A stretch of DNA of 64,000 bases, from positions 76,852,781 to 76,916,780 of the forward strand of contig CM059199.1 in assembly GCA_030323885.1 (NCBI GenBank), written 5' to 3'. The position numbers and the translations under genes were made by a program. The DNA is from Branchipolynoe longqiensis (lineage: Eukaryota; Annelida; Polychaeta; Phyllodocida; Polynoidae). A model generated the notes under the pieces. The model saw only the letters and a list, made by a program, of their open reading frames with translations, had not been told where the DNA came from and did not search any database. Positions 1-11,551 of this stretch are shown piece after piece; the first letter of the stretch is position 1, and every line of letters begins with the position of its first letter.

Positions 1-782
1 CGCGTCGTGCTACGCGTCAGACTGAGGAAGTGATGGAAAAGGAAAAATTGAAGTCGGAAAAGTTGTTGGAGCCTGCTAAGGCTAGTTTGGTCGTACCGGT
101 CGTCTCGGACGACCCGCTAAGTGACGACGAACGGCCATTGCTTGAGCGTTTGCGGGGTTTGGAGAAAAAGAAGAGGAAAGCGGTGATAGCGGAGAAGACT
201 ATAGCAATTGAAAGAGAGCTGTCATTAATGTCGTTGGGAGGTGCGGACAGGAGTGCGTCACGGGACAGCGGTGGCGGGCGGAGCAGGTCGGGCGGCAGGC
301 GGGGGAGCGTGTCGAGGGGGCGGCGGAGGAGCCCTTCGGTGAGTCGCCGTCGGAGTGTCTCCAGTGCCGGCGGTCGGAGCGTGTCGGGCGACAGAGGGGG
401 GGGGGGGGGTGCGTGCAGGGACCGCACCGCCTCGTCAGGCAAGCGCCGGGAGTCAGGGTCGCCAGGCGCGCACCGGCGGTCGAGGACGCCGGTGCTGGAG
501 ACATGCAAGTCGGAGCTGCGACGAGGCATGAGTCCTTCGAGGCATCGCAGTTGTTCGCCGTCTTCGTCCTCAGACAGGATGCGTAGTCGTGAGAGGCGAC
601 TTAGAGCAGCAGCTGGGGGAGTAAGGCGGGACAGCGCCCCCCCCCCCCCCCCCCCCCCCCCACCGGGTGGATGGCAACGGCTCACAGAGCAGCAGCCGAG
701 GCAGCGCAGGCGACACAGCACCCACCCCCCCGCCGGTGGCCATAGGCCCTGCAGCCTAAATAATATGTGCATAACTAGTTAA
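1..782 (+). CDS. Unrecognised Ser/Arg-rich ORF, open at left edge
   Basis: The frame is open from the window edge, so the true start lies outside; the first ATG is at 33 and the stop is at 780-782. The first ~70 residues are highly charged and probably helical, with Lys/Glu runs and a KKKRK patch. The rest is Arg/Ser/Gly-rich with SR-like pairs, then a polyproline stretch encoded by a C run of about 24 nt at 637-661. I recognise no domain. Charged-helix-plus-basic-tail architecture is common in retroelement gag or ORF1 proteins, and the surroundings are all repeats, so a gag-like fragment is my preferred guess. A disordered host nuclear protein remains possible. Part of the open frame may be a GC-rich coincidence, because the opposite strand is also open over nearly the same span. 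Confidence 0.3.
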   Translation, partial: RRATRQTEEVMEKEKLKSEKLLEPAKASLVVPVVSDDPLSDDERPLLERLRGLEKKKRKAVIAEKTIAIERELSLMSLGGADRSASRDSGGGRSRSGGRRGSVSRGRRRSPSVSRRRSVSSAGGRSVSGDRGGGGGACRDRTASSGKRRESGSPGAHRRSRTPVLETCKSELRRGMSPSRHRSCSPSSSSDRMRSRERRLRAAAGGVRRDSAPPPPPPPPPGGWQRLTEQQPRQRRRHSTHPPAGGHRPCSLNNMCITS

Positions 783-1914
783 ACTGTACAAACTATATTT
801 AGCACCTTTTCAGTCTTGCTTCAATTTCAAAAGAAAATATTATCCTTTGAAAATGGTTCTACGATCAAATTATTTTTTGTTATAAATTGCACTTTTTGAC
901 TGACACTGGGCCGTTAAGTTAAGCCTACTTGTAAAGTCGCCGGCTGGTGGTGTGGACAAGCCACAAAGGAAAACAATACAGGTAATGAGTGAAAGTAGAA
1001 GAGTGAAAGTAGGAGAGTGAGACTCCTTCATTTATTGATTTATATAGGTTTTCTAGAATCCAAGATGGCAGTGGTCATATGGTTCAATCCACCAATCAGA
1101 GTACAATGTGCTGTTGCCAAGGCCTTGCCACACCGGCTACAGTGCCCTGTAGTGGTCAATGATCCATAAATAACACCATGGGGGGAGGGGGTATGTGAGG
1201 TGACTCTTCCAAAGAGTATTTCTAGGAAGTGACACTCCTCCAAAGACTATTTTACTATACAATTTCTATACCTAATGAGTAATAGTTTACCAACTTCACA
1301 CATCCCTCCTATGCCTTTGGGTTTTTATATATTACCTTTTATCATTATATAGACAGTTTGGAATTTATTATAGTAATTTCACATAGTTCCTCATGTATTA
1401 TATCAGAAAATTTTACATACTGTTATGAACACAAAGAAAAACCCAAGTATGGATGAAAGTGGCCTCTGGCAAAAAAAAGAGAGGACGAAATCCGGATATT
1501 CTCCCATAGGCTCAGCACTGTTAGGGAATCACAGAAAATTCTGGGAAGTCGGGTCCATATTGTTATGTATATGCTGATATAGTATGCAGGTATTGCACGT
1601 ATAGCAATTCCTCAGGGAGTTTGATGCTCCTGCCTTGCAGAATTGTAAACCCCACTGCCTTGTGGTACAGGTTCTTGACAGAGCCGAAGGCTAAGGGAGC
1701 AAACCATAAACAGAAAACCATGTCACTGTGGCAGCATTAAGGGCGGTTGATGTATGGAACTCCCAACATCTCCCGACCAGCCACTGCAGGGACAAATAGT
1801 TTTGCGCCTGTCTTGACATGTTCTTGCCGGCGTGAAACCTCCATTTGCTCCCCGAGAGAGTGCCGCTGGTAACTTGCAAAAGCCAGCAGCAACACTTTTG
1901 CAGGCAGCTTTCAT
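783..1914. other. Non-coding; possible LTR remnant in the middle
   Basis: No gene is seen. Bases ~985-1330 resemble the sequence at ~55806-56180: both have a GA-rich 'agagtg' stretch, then a pyrimidine-flanked TTTATT block, 'ccaatcagag/ccaatcagca', and later a pyrimidine-rich tract. This is compatible with diverged LTRs in minus orientation, but ends and target duplications were not identified. Confidence 0.25.
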
Positions 1915-2150
1915 GAAATGTCAGACAGGCTACCAAAGCAGATCCTCTATTCTCAACTGTCTTCTGGTTACAGAAAGAGAGGGTGCCCTCGTCTCCGGTT
2001 CAAGGATACCATCAAGAGAAACCTGAAGCTGAGAGACGTTAAGACCGACTCATGGATGCAACTCTCACAGCAGAGAGCTAAATGGAGAGCGACAGTCAAG
2101 TAATGAAAGCAGTCTCTGTCGCATCGCGACCGACAGCATGATGATGATGC
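1915..2150 (+). mobile_element. LINE 3' fragment (family C): RT C-terminus and 3' tail
   Basis: Bases 1915-2103 read as the basic C-terminal tail of a non-LTR reverse transcriptase, with motifs such as RLPKQ, KRGCPRLRFKDTIKRNLK and a final KWRATVK before a stop. The start of this tail (MSDRLP) overlaps in sequence with the end of the reverse transcriptase relic at 39586-40560, so both belong to one family. A short 3' UTR ending in an ATG/ATGATG-rich stretch follows and is cut by the palindrome-ended element at 2156. The copy is strongly 5'-truncated and certainly inactive. The clade was not determined. Confidence 0.7.
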
Positions 2151-2155
2151 TGATA

Positions 2156-2565
2156 TAGATAAAGGATTCACCCGGTACTCGCAGTACACGGGTGAATACC
2201 AACCATATATAAAAACGGTCGAAAAAGCAGGTTAATGAAATGAGAGCCTAATTTCACAATCTAAGAAGCAACATTTATTCTTTGTAGATGTCTTCATATT
2301 TACACGCTACCTTTGAGTTGAAAAATATAATAAAACATCTGGTTTAATAAGATTTAAAAGTGAAATCAACTGCGTTCTGTGGTCGCCATCTTATCTTTTT
2401 GCATTCTCTTCCATTTCACCAACTCTGTGCCGATATATGTAGCCATTTGTTCCTGGAACCACAGTTTCTAGTTCATGTCCCATACTAAGGCTAGTTTCGC
2501 TTGTATTTAGACTACGTTGTCCTTCACCCGTGTACTACGCAAGTACCGGGTGAATCTTTTATCTA
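2156..2565. mobile_element. Palindrome-ended repeat element, copy 1
   Basis: A 410-bp element bounded by TAGATAAAG and CTTTTATCTA inverted termini. Next to each terminus is an imperfect ~31-bp palindrome (TTCACCCGGTACT... and its complement), and the two ends are also inverted copies of each other over ~40 bp. The 9-bp flanks ATGCTGATA at 2147-2155 and 2566-2574 are identical. There is no coding capacity. A second copy lies at 7233-7621. The TA at each tip would also fit a Tc1/mariner-type MITE. Confidence 0.75.
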
Positions 2566-2679
2566 ATGCTGATAGTGCTGCAACATTAAACAATATATTA
2601 GTAGGGCCTATACACTGATCATGTTGCAGGCTTGCAGTAAGGGCCTACATAGAAAATCCTGGAAATCACATGCATTTTC

Positions 2680-4925
2680 CTATAAAAGTCACAAATTTCG
2701 GTCTCAGAAATCGATTGCTTTTACCTTAATTTAATGTTATAAAATTAGGACCCATTTCAGAGATGGAAAACGCCATAACCTCCTTAATACTCCACCTATT
2801 CTCATAATCTTGGTGTCATTTTAAAGGGCTTTTCAAGCTTTCTCCAGTAGTGACTATTGTTTTATTATTGAAGGAGTTTGAATATTTTCTTTTCGTCACA
2901 TACCTATAATGCAGAATTGGGTAATCCGCTTATTTAAAAATAAATAAAACGAGGACAATGTGACTCTCCAATTACTTACGATTATTCATATATAAATGTT
3001 TGCCTGCTACATACAGAGTGTGCACGGCCGGTGTGAACGTATACTAGGTATGTGGCAAAAAAAATCAAACTCCTTCAATTAAAATAAACAACAAAAAACA
3101 TCCCTGGAAAGAGCTTGAAAAGCCCTTTAAAATGACACCAAGATTATGAGAATGGGTGGAATTGTAAGGAAGTAATGGCATTTTCCATCTCTGAAATTGG
3201 GCCTTATTTTCTTCCATTAAATTAAGCCTTACGGTAAAAGCAATAGATTTCTGTGACCCAGGCGTGAATGCCAAGTCACCCAAGGCAGAGGTGAGTCTCA
3301 GAAAAAGTGATAAAGGCAAGTGGCTGAAGTGCATACCTGTTGCATCCCTGAGGCTGATGGGGCCAATCTTGATGTAATCATCACAATTTCCTCAAACTCA
3401 ACAGTATATAATATAAGATTAATAATGGTTATTCACTACAGTCTACTTCTTACATGTTTCAGATTCCTATAAAAGTGTGAATTTGCAGGTTGAAATTGAG
3501 TGAAGTTATTGGAATAACAAAACTTGACCAAATTGAAATATTCTAAAACCAGGCTGTATGCTATGTAAAGGGACCCCCCCCCCCCCATCATAATAATTTA
3601 TAGACAAGCCACAAGGAATACCCAAGATTGACCAATGCAAACCGACCATAGAAGCATTTTCTACACCCCCGCACAAACAAAGTGTGATTTGCTGGATCAG
3701 TTTTGCAAAATAAACCTTAAAGCTTTCATTGGGTCGATTAAAAAGATCTTAATGCGCAATTGAAGAGGAAGATCTGAAGTATTTAATTTAACCTAAGAGC
3801 AATTTTGTGTGAAAGGATTTAAAAGCAGAGATAATAGTGACAGTTGGGATATTCTGAGTGTCAGTGCCAGTGGTCACAACTTATTAGCTATCAGTATAAC
3901 CAATGCAATCCCCCCAATACTGGCAATAGCTAGGTATGTGCCAAAAAATTTCAAACCCCTTCAATAATAAAAAAAAAAGGCACCGCTGGAAAGAGCTTGA
4001 AATGCCATTTAACATGACACCAAGATTATGGGAAAAGGGGGAGTATTAAGGAAGTTATGGCCGTTTCCAACTCTGAAATTGGTCATAATTTTCTTACATA
4101 AAATTAAGGTATAAGCACTAAATTTCTGTGACCGAAATTGGTGACTTTTAAGGGAAAATGCATGTAATTTCTTTAATAATTGAGATATCTCGATGAAATT
4201 TGGACTGAAGCTAGATTAAGACATGTTCTATTGATATAATTCAATAAAGTGACATTCGAAACAAAATTAAGTGACCTGACACAAAAGTAAAGTGACCTGA
4301 AACAAAACATTTCTGTGACTGAAATTGGTGAAATTCATGTACTTTCTTTAATAATTGAGATATCTTGATGAAATTTTCAGTGAAGCTAGTTTAATTCATG
4401 TTCTATTGATGCAATTCAATAAGATGACATTTGAAACAAAATAAGATGCAATTCAATAAGATGGCCTTTGAAACAAAATAAGTGACATGAAAACCACACT
4501 CTCTCATCTCTGTGGCGTGAATGCAGAGGGGTGTGAGGCAGAGGTGAGAGTGTCAGAAAAGGTGATACTGTTGCATCCCTACTCGCGCCGATTCTGAGTG
4601 GCTAGTCACAATTTCCCCAAACTCAACACTATATAAGATTAATAATGGCTGCACCCTCATATTAACTTTTCTAAATCTTGAGATTGCTAAAAAAAAAAAG
4701 GGTGAATTTTCAGGTTGAAAATGAGTGAAACTTTTGAAATTATTGGAATAGCAAAACTTAACCAAATTGAAATATTGTTAAACTAAGCTGTAAAGGGATT
4801 CCTATACTACATAATATACAAAAATGATGAAGATTGACCAAGGCAAACCAATTATAGAGCCGTTTTTCTAGACCCCTCCCAAAAATCGGTGCGATTGGCC
4901 GGATCAGTTTTGTTCTAAGAAAATA
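2680..4925. repeat. Block of inverted and direct local duplications
   Basis: A ~220-bp unit occurs at ~2680-2905 (minus sense), ~3045-3260 and ~3930-4160 (plus sense); it is recognised by 'aaactccttcaat', 'agcttgaaaagcc', 'gacaccaagattatg' and 'gatggaaaacgcc'. The sequence after it (~3260-3720) is repeated, diverged, at ~4495-4925, including 'caaattgaaatatt', 'aagattgacca' and 'ggatcagtttt'. The layout suggests a tandem duplication of ~1 kb that was later edited, preceded by an inverted half. No ORF is supported. Confidence 0.65.
3700..3880 (+). repeat. Dispersed repeat, copy 1 (second copy 7885-8065)
   Basis: The ~170 bp beginning 'tttgcaaaataaa' and running through 'aaagctttcattgggtcgat' to 'attctgagtgtcagtgcc' recur in direct orientation about 4.2 kb downstream with high similarity. 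They are non-coding. Confidence 0.7.
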
Positions 4926-7220
4926 TCCGCCGCGAGTCGCCGTTTACGCACATACCTACAATAGCTAAGAATAGGACAAAATGTTGATTTCTAGGAAAAC
5001 TAAATCGTAGATAACTTTGGAACGACTAATCTTATTTACTCGAATTAAAAACCCCTATAATCTATTCTGTGAAGTCTGCCTGCGTACCGATTTGCAGTAC
5101 TGTGTAACAATTTTCATGTGATGTGCCTATATAAGTAACAAGTCACCAACTATATGAATCATCGCCCAGTCGGAGTAGAAGCCACTATCGGGCGGGGGAC
5201 TTCCCCATGACGATAACCGTACATCCGGTTACCAAAAGGGATTCACGACGTGTTAAGACCAAAGCAGTTATTCGCTACCATTGCCTGCCTTAAACTGTAA
5301 AAATAAGATAAAACAATGCCCGAGAAATTACCGGTAACCACGAAGAGTTCGGAACCGGCTTCTTCCATTACAAGTACAAAGGAACGTGAAACACTGCGTA
5401 GTACACATTCAGAAACAAAATAAACAATATGGGTTGCAAACGTCACAACATACCTCAGTGCACACGATCTTGATGCACTGAACAATTCTACGAAGAGAAA
5501 ATTATCTGTAAATTCTCAAAGATACTAACACAAAAGTGAAATAACATTTTTACAACAGAACGGAAAGAATGAGCGACGGTCGTGCACGAGGCTCCCGACC
5601 CCAATTTTGGACGGTAATTTAATACATGAAAGGATACACCTGAAGGCGCTGGCCCATGTCCTGGATAAAGTTCGCTGTCTGTTGTCTATAATTTAATTCT
5701 TTGTCGCTGTCTATACCGCATTTTCGGCTTGGTGTGTCGATAAGTTGAGCTCGAGTAAATATCCATCGTGATTCCCCCGCCATTTACACAGCACCAAGAC
5801 GCACAGACAGAAACTCGGGGAGGCATGCGCAGTACTGATCAGATGCGCAGCGAATGGCTTTCCGTCAGTTGGTTGGTAGATACGCTATTTACTACCTTAA
5901 TGTTCTCGTTGATTCATTACTCGTTAGATCGCATACGCAATGTACACTATTTAAAATATCATTTATAATGAAAGTAATTGGTAATAAAAGGTATTTTCCA
6001 GTTTTAAGATAAATCTAATAAAAGATAATGACGTAAGGCCCAGACACACGACCGAGAGCGTGTCGTCCAAGTCTTCTTTCTAGTACGACTTAAACACGCA
6101 TATCCAACTATTTACTTCCGAAATTATTGATTTACTAAAGTAGTACACAATAACAGCGGATAAGGCTTTTATTAGATAATTTAATCGAAGTAACCTTCGC
6201 TTTTCAATTTTACTTTCAACAGAACATTCAGATACACTCACAGACATGAGACAGCGGAAGGACCCGTCTATTTTGCACGTGACCGATTATTTCTAGATTA
6301 CTTCTGATGGCTTTTGAGGATAAATGAGCCACAATCACTGAAGACACAAGGGGCGCTGCTCAGATTTGGATTACTTCGTTGAACGCCTATTATTGTAAGT
6401 CCCGACAAACTGCTCCATTTTGTTGCTTTCCATACTTGTCGTCCCATAAAGCCTAAAGGCATAACAACCCTCACCGTCAGTCATTTGCTTCGGCTTTGGT
6501 AGCCTCCGCTGGCAGGGTGGGGAGATCCTACGACTGTCGACTGAATGAAGGTAAACAAGTGCGAAGTGGTCGCAGTAGACTGTAGAGGGAGTGCACATTA
6601 CGTCAGCACTCAGACAGTCAGAGGCCAGCCATCTTGGATTACGAGCACCCTCCATAGCCATGTTGTGAATGCATGCAGATGCAGTAAAACAGAGTTTTCT
6701 TGTGTTCTGGGCAGTGTACATCCAATAAACACATTCAACATTGACATTGGCAATGACAGTCACAATGTGTTTATTTACAGAACTTAAGTTTAGCAACAAC
6801 ATCTGAGGCCAAATTGCTCAGAACAGTGACAAATAATCCAATAAATCAGTAAATCAGCACAGTGTAGGCAGTTGTAAGCCTTCTGTTTGTAATCCAATAT
6901 GGCCACCGAAAGTTGTCTTGTAACGTCATTACTGTGATTACACCTCCTCTATACTATTATATATTAATAGGATATAGTTGTCATTAACTAGTCACATACT
7001 TTAAAATATCAAGTGGCTATGCCTATGGGTATGGCAAAGAACATAAGATTTACCCCTATTAACATACATGCAAAATAACTACTGATACAGCATGTAACTG
7101 TAAGTACATGAACACAATATACATATAATATTCCTATCATTACTTAGTTTTTTTACTAACTGTGAAGAGACACATCAGTATCTCATCATAATTCACTTAT
7201 TGTCGTCACTTGTTCATTCA
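4926..7220. other. AT-rich interval, nothing recognised
   Basis: Short open frames on both strands lack any recognisable motif and are contradicted by frames on the opposite strand. I see no splice-supported exon, RNA gene or terminal repeats here. Confidence 0.4.
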
Positions 7221-7232
7221 CATCATGGAGAC

Positions 7233-7621
7233 TAGATAAAGCATTGACTCGGTACTCCCAGTACACGGGTGAATACCAACCCTATATGAAAACGGTCGAA
7301 AAAGCGGGTTGAGGAAATGAGAGCCTAATTTCACAATCTAAGAAGCAACAATTATTCTTTACATGTCTTATTGATAGCCTGCTACCTTTGAGTTGAAAAA
7401 TATAATGTAATATCTAGTTTAATAAGATTTAAAATTGAAATCGATGGCGTTCTAGCGCCGCCATCTTGTCTTTTTGCATTCTCTCCCATTTCACCAACTC
7501 TCTGCCTATATGGGTAGCCTTTTGATACTGGAGCCACAGTTTCTAAAGCTATTTTCGCCCGTATTTACACTACGTTGTCCTTCACCCGTGTACTACAAGT
7601 ACCGGGTGAATCTTTTATCTA
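7233..7621. mobile_element. Palindrome-ended repeat element, copy 2
   Basis: Same family and orientation as 2156-2565, with the same TAGATAAAG/CTTTTATCTA tips and subterminal palindromes; the left palindrome is slightly decayed. It is flanked by catCatggagac (7221-7232) and catGatggagac (7622-7633), an 11-of-12 direct repeat. A partial right-end-like motif, 'gtacggggtgatcttttatc', appears alone at ~8417-8438. Confidence 0.75.
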
Positions 7622-7884
7622 CATGATGGAGACCAGCTAGATAAGCATCGCTTTTCTTGGATCCTTTCTGTCTGTAAGGAATTTGTATGCATTTATTGTA
7701 TCACCTCAGTTTATTGTAAACATACCTTGCAGAGAGTTAAAATAAAAGAATTGAATTTAATACTATCTATAGTGTGGCATTCTCAATGTCGGCGTGACGT
7801 CACAGCCCGGCCAAATTACTCGCGAAGGGTAAAACAATGCAGTAAGTTGTGCTGCTGCAATGCTATGTCTATGCAGAGCATTTA

Positions 7885-8065
7885 TTTTTGCAAAATAAAT
7901 TTTAAAGCTTTCATTGGGTCGATTAAAAATATTTTAATGCGCGATTGAAGAGAAAGATCTGAAGTATTTAATTTAACCTAAGAGCAATTTTCTCTGAAAG
8001 GATTAAAAACAGACATAATATTGAAAGTTGGAATATTCTGAGTGTCAGTGCCAGTGGCCCTACTG
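7885..8065 (+). repeat. Dispersed repeat, copy 2
   Basis: Direct copy of 3700-3880. A more diverged related block ('cgtaaaataaattcaag...ccaattggctgattt') follows at ~8086-8220. Confidence 0.65.
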
Positions 8066-8788
8066 GATCACGGCCTCAAAAACTATTTTCGTAAAATAAA
8101 TTCAAGAACTTCCAATTGGCTGATTTAAAAAAAAAAGCTGAATGTGAAATTGTAGAGAAAGATCTTAACTATTTTGTAGAAATAAGACAAATTTGCTTTC
8201 AAAAAGGACAAGTTACTGTGATAGGGTAGTTTTAGTGTTGTGTCTATCTGACTATCAGTCTATGACAGTGGCATTTGTTTTACCCTTCGCGCGTTGTGAG
8301 TGCAAAAAGTGCCCAGATGTCCAACATCGAGAATACTATATGCTAATATTAAATATATCCCTAGTGCCAGTAGTAGCATGGATAGATCATATCCTATCAC
8401 TGCGGGAGGGTAGACAAGTACGGGGTGATCTTTTATCAGGTGGTGAGGGGGGTTTTTCTTTTTTAAATTATATCTCAGGGGGTGGGGGTGGGGGAGGGGG
8501 GCACTTTTTTATGGCAGTACCAGTGCCAGTAGCTAGCTATTCATATCCCGTATGAATAGCCACTTCCTTTTTTTATCCGTAGTGTCTATGCGTACATGAG
8601 CCATATGCGCAGCCTCACGGTCTAGGGCATACATGAGGATGCATGCGCATCATCATTTGAAAATACGTGGGTATCCGTTTTAAATTTGTCAGTTACACTG
8701 TTGATGTTGCGCATGGCGAACGTAGTGTTGGGCGCACGATTTTACACACATACAATTATATATCAAGCCAAAATGTGCGTGTGACATA

Positions 8789-9350
8789 AGCCCTGTTTAC
8801 ACGGGCGATTTAAAACGCCTCATATAAAACTACTTGCCTAGATCGATTCACATTTGCTGTGTAAACGCGACTCTGAGGCGTTTTAGGGCTGAATCGATTC
8901 ATATAAATCGGTACATGTAAACCACCTCCGGAGGTAGTATAGATGAAGCGATTCAGCTGGTTCCCGGGCGGCGATAGTGTAAAATAGCGGTGCTCGCCGG
9001 CTACAAGCTCAGCTGTAACTATCGCTGGTGCCCAGCAGTGTTAGGGGCCGATTAGGCCGAAATCTATTTAATGCGATCATATTTAACAGAATTACATACT
9101 CAAATAATGAAATTTAATTAAATTAACCCTAAATTCCAAGCGATATTAACGTAGCAGCTATTTTATTGTCGAATTGACGAGTGTAAACTAAACAAATAGC
9201 AGTGCTCGCCGGCTACAGGCGGACCACTAAGGCTGCTGGTTCCCGGCACCGAAACACTTTCAAACTTGGTCCGTGTAAACGCGCCACTACATCGCCTCAT
9301 ATAAATCGGTTTGTCTAGATCGTTTCACAATTCCCCGTGTAAACACGGCT
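8789..9350. mobile_element. TIR element (MITE-like), family AGCCGTGTTTACACGGG, copy 1
   Basis: The left end AGCCCTGTTTACACGGG and the right end CCCGTGTAAACACGGCT are inverted repeats. The 3-bp flanks are ATA on both sides (8786-8788, 9351-9353). Inside are repeated subterminal motifs such as 'catataaa(t/a)cg' and 'gtgtaaacgcg', and a GC-rich core containing 'gctcgccggctaca'. There is no ORF. A second, shorter copy lies in opposite orientation at 51091-51436. A 3-bp duplication fits several cut-and-paste superfamilies, so I do not assign one. Confidence 0.8.
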
Positions 9351-9412
9351 ATATGCATCACACTACTCCCGCATCGTGGTTGGATAGAAGCAGTTCCTTC
9401 TACTATCAAGTG

Positions 9413-9673
9413 TATGTAAATAAAACAAAAATCAAAAATCTATTCACTGCTATGATCTAATTATGTTATTTACAGTCATGAATATTAAATCTTGGGTTGA
9501 AATAATGTTATTTATGTGAATAGCCTACTCAAAACATGAGATACGGTCAAATTAAACCCAAAATCCTGGCAATATTAACATCGCCGCTGCAACGGCGGCG
9601 ATATTGTTGAATGTAAATAAAACAAGAAGCACAAATCTATTCAGTGCTACAATCTAATTCTGTTATTTTACAT
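9413..9673 (+). repeat. Direct repeat pair flanking the DIRS left end
   Basis: About 62 bp at 9413-9475 ('gtatgtaaataaaac...ctattcactgctatgatctaatt') recur at 9609-9673 with a few changes. The second copy runs straight into the DIRS left terminal repeat, so it may be part of the element end or an older end fragment. Confidence 0.55.
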
Positions 9674-9735
9674 CGGTACTAAGCCTCAGGCTACTCGTAG
9701 ACGAGGGAGAAGGAAGCACATCCGGGTCCAGCAAT
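9672..9735 (+). repeat. DIRS left inverted terminal repeat
   Basis: The part 'gagggagaaggaagcacatcc' is found as reverse complement at ~17819-17839 in the right end. The adjacent outer part, 'cggtactaagcctcaggcta', is complementary to 17575-17600 in the internal complementary region. Confidence 0.75.
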
Positions 9736-10568
9736 TAGCATAGTCAACTCACGATGGGAGGACATTCGTTGAGATCTACGACGACGTACTAACTGTAAGT
9801 ATTTATTTGGAAGTGGTGCAGATTGGTTATGATACCCTTTGCACCTTTTGACGAAGTTTTCAGAACTTTGAGATGTTATTGGTTACTTTTATGGGCGTTT
9901 TACGATTTGAGAAACACCGATAGAACATTTTTTCCTTTGTTCTACAAGCTGCCCATTGCCGAACGAAGAGCGATGTTGGCTGGAGCCACATCTCGTTGGG
10001 AACAGAGAGTGTGGGAGGCTACCAATACACTGGTCCCTACCCCTCGTTTGGTTTTGGTTTCCATACCACTTACCTATGACTATATACACTTTAGCTTTCT
10101 CACGCCTATGTTGGAATAGTGTAAATACGTAATCCACTACCACTAGATGCACAGATGTGGTTTTTGTTAACTTGTTGTGCTATTTAGAAAAATCTTTGGT
10201 TTATAGTAACTTTCTTTCGATTGTTACAGACTACCGATGACTACGAAGTGGAGTAAGCCTGCAGCAGCGCGGCCGGCTGAGGGACTATGACTCATCGCCG
10301 GTGGTGACTGTCCCGTCATCTCCCGAAGGCGGTGCACATGTCATGTCCGAACAGGATGTTGACAGTGGTCCTGACATGGTTGCCACAGTACTGTTGGACT
10401 GGGAGGCACGTATGATGACTCTTTTGGAGTCGAAACTGCAGGAGTTTCGCCCGGCCAGACCTCGGGGAAGGAAGAGGCCACCTCCTCCTCAGGAAGACTT
10501 GACTGGGAGGACGTCAGTGATGACAAATTTCCAGAAGTGGACTCATCACCGGAGCCACTTCCCATTAA

Positions 10569-11551
10569 AGCTGCATAGTCCGATGAAGCATCAAATTTTC
10601 AAAACCAAAATAATGATGTAGATTTGACTCTACACATCTAAGTTAGATATTGATCCACATATTAGCATTTATTGCCACGTAGAAGGGAACACTGAGACAA
10701 TTTGATAGAACCTGTTACTGTTGCAGCCTATGGGGTCAGAGTTTTGGCATGCTTGCCAAAACTAAGTTTACATGTTTGAATTTCAAATATCTCAAAACTT
10801 ATCCATTTAAAATCAAAGCTACTTAAAGGGGCTGTCACATAAGGGTTTTTTGCGGGAGCGTATGGCGGCGCAGGCGCGTTATGTCATATACGTCGGCATA
10901 CGCTGTATACGCTACTCATGCGCTACTCATACGCCACCAGATGCCGGCTTATGAGGCATACGCCGCCATACGCTTTCATAAATCCGTCCGTCCACATTTT
11001 TTTGTGCATGCTCAAAAAATCTCGACCTATGAGAGCGTATGGCCCATACGCTACTCATACGCCGACATACGCTCCTCATACGCCGGCATACGCTCCTCGT
11101 ACGCTAGGGGTACGCCGGCACAGGTTTTTCATACGCTCAACTTGTGTCACTAGCGTATCTCTAGCGTATGTAGCGTACGCATAACCTACGAGTTACGTAT
11201 GGGAGCGTACTCCTAGCATATGCACAGCATATGCACGCTACTCATACGCGCATACGCTATGCGTACGATACTCGTACGCTCCACATGCCAATCAAAACTG
11301 TCAAAAAATGTCACAGCACGCTCCTCATACACTCCTCATAGGTTCCACATACGCTCAAAACCAGCCAAAAGGTCACCAAATGTCATCAAAGGCCAGCACG
11401 CGCAGGACCTACTTAAGTTTTCAATACGCTCCCGCCATATGCCGTAATGTGACAGGGCCTTTAACCTGAAATAAGGTAGATTATAACGATCAATTTAATA
11501 TATTTATCTCAGAAAAATTACCAAAACGCAAAACCATCAGACTATGCAACT
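10569..11551. mobile_element. MITE, TTAA target (piggyBac-like), TIR AGCTGCATAGTCCGATG
   Basis: The ends AGCTGCATAGTCCGATG and CATCAGACTATGCAACT are inverted repeats, and the element is flanked on both sides by TTAA (10565-10568 and 11552-11555), the duplication typical of piggyBac elements. It interrupts the gag of DIRS copy A. A second copy of the family lies at 43373-44079. Its own sequence is ~350 bp; the excess length is the nested MITE at 10827-11460. It is non-coding, so movement would have needed a transposase in trans. Confidence 0.85.
10827..11460. mobile_element. Nested MITE, TTAA target, dense in TACGC/GCGTA motifs
   Basis: The ends AGGGGCTGTCACATAAGG and the complement of TGTGACAGGGCCT form TIRs flanked by TTAA (10823-10826 and 11461-11464). 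The interior is packed with irregularly spaced 'catacgct', 'catacgcc' and 'gcgtatg' words on both strands, so much of the element can pair with itself. It sits inside the MITE at 10569-11551, and the 43373-44079 copy lacks it, which confirms the boundaries. Confidence 0.85.

Noticed and set aside
17..772. 251-codon minus-strand frame opposite the Ser/Arg-rich ORF
   Set aside because: GC-rich mirror frame without motifs; the plus frame extends to the window edge and is at least internally organised.
6371..6802. 143-codon minus-strand ORF
   Set aside because: No recognisable motif, competing plus-strand frame, no splice context.
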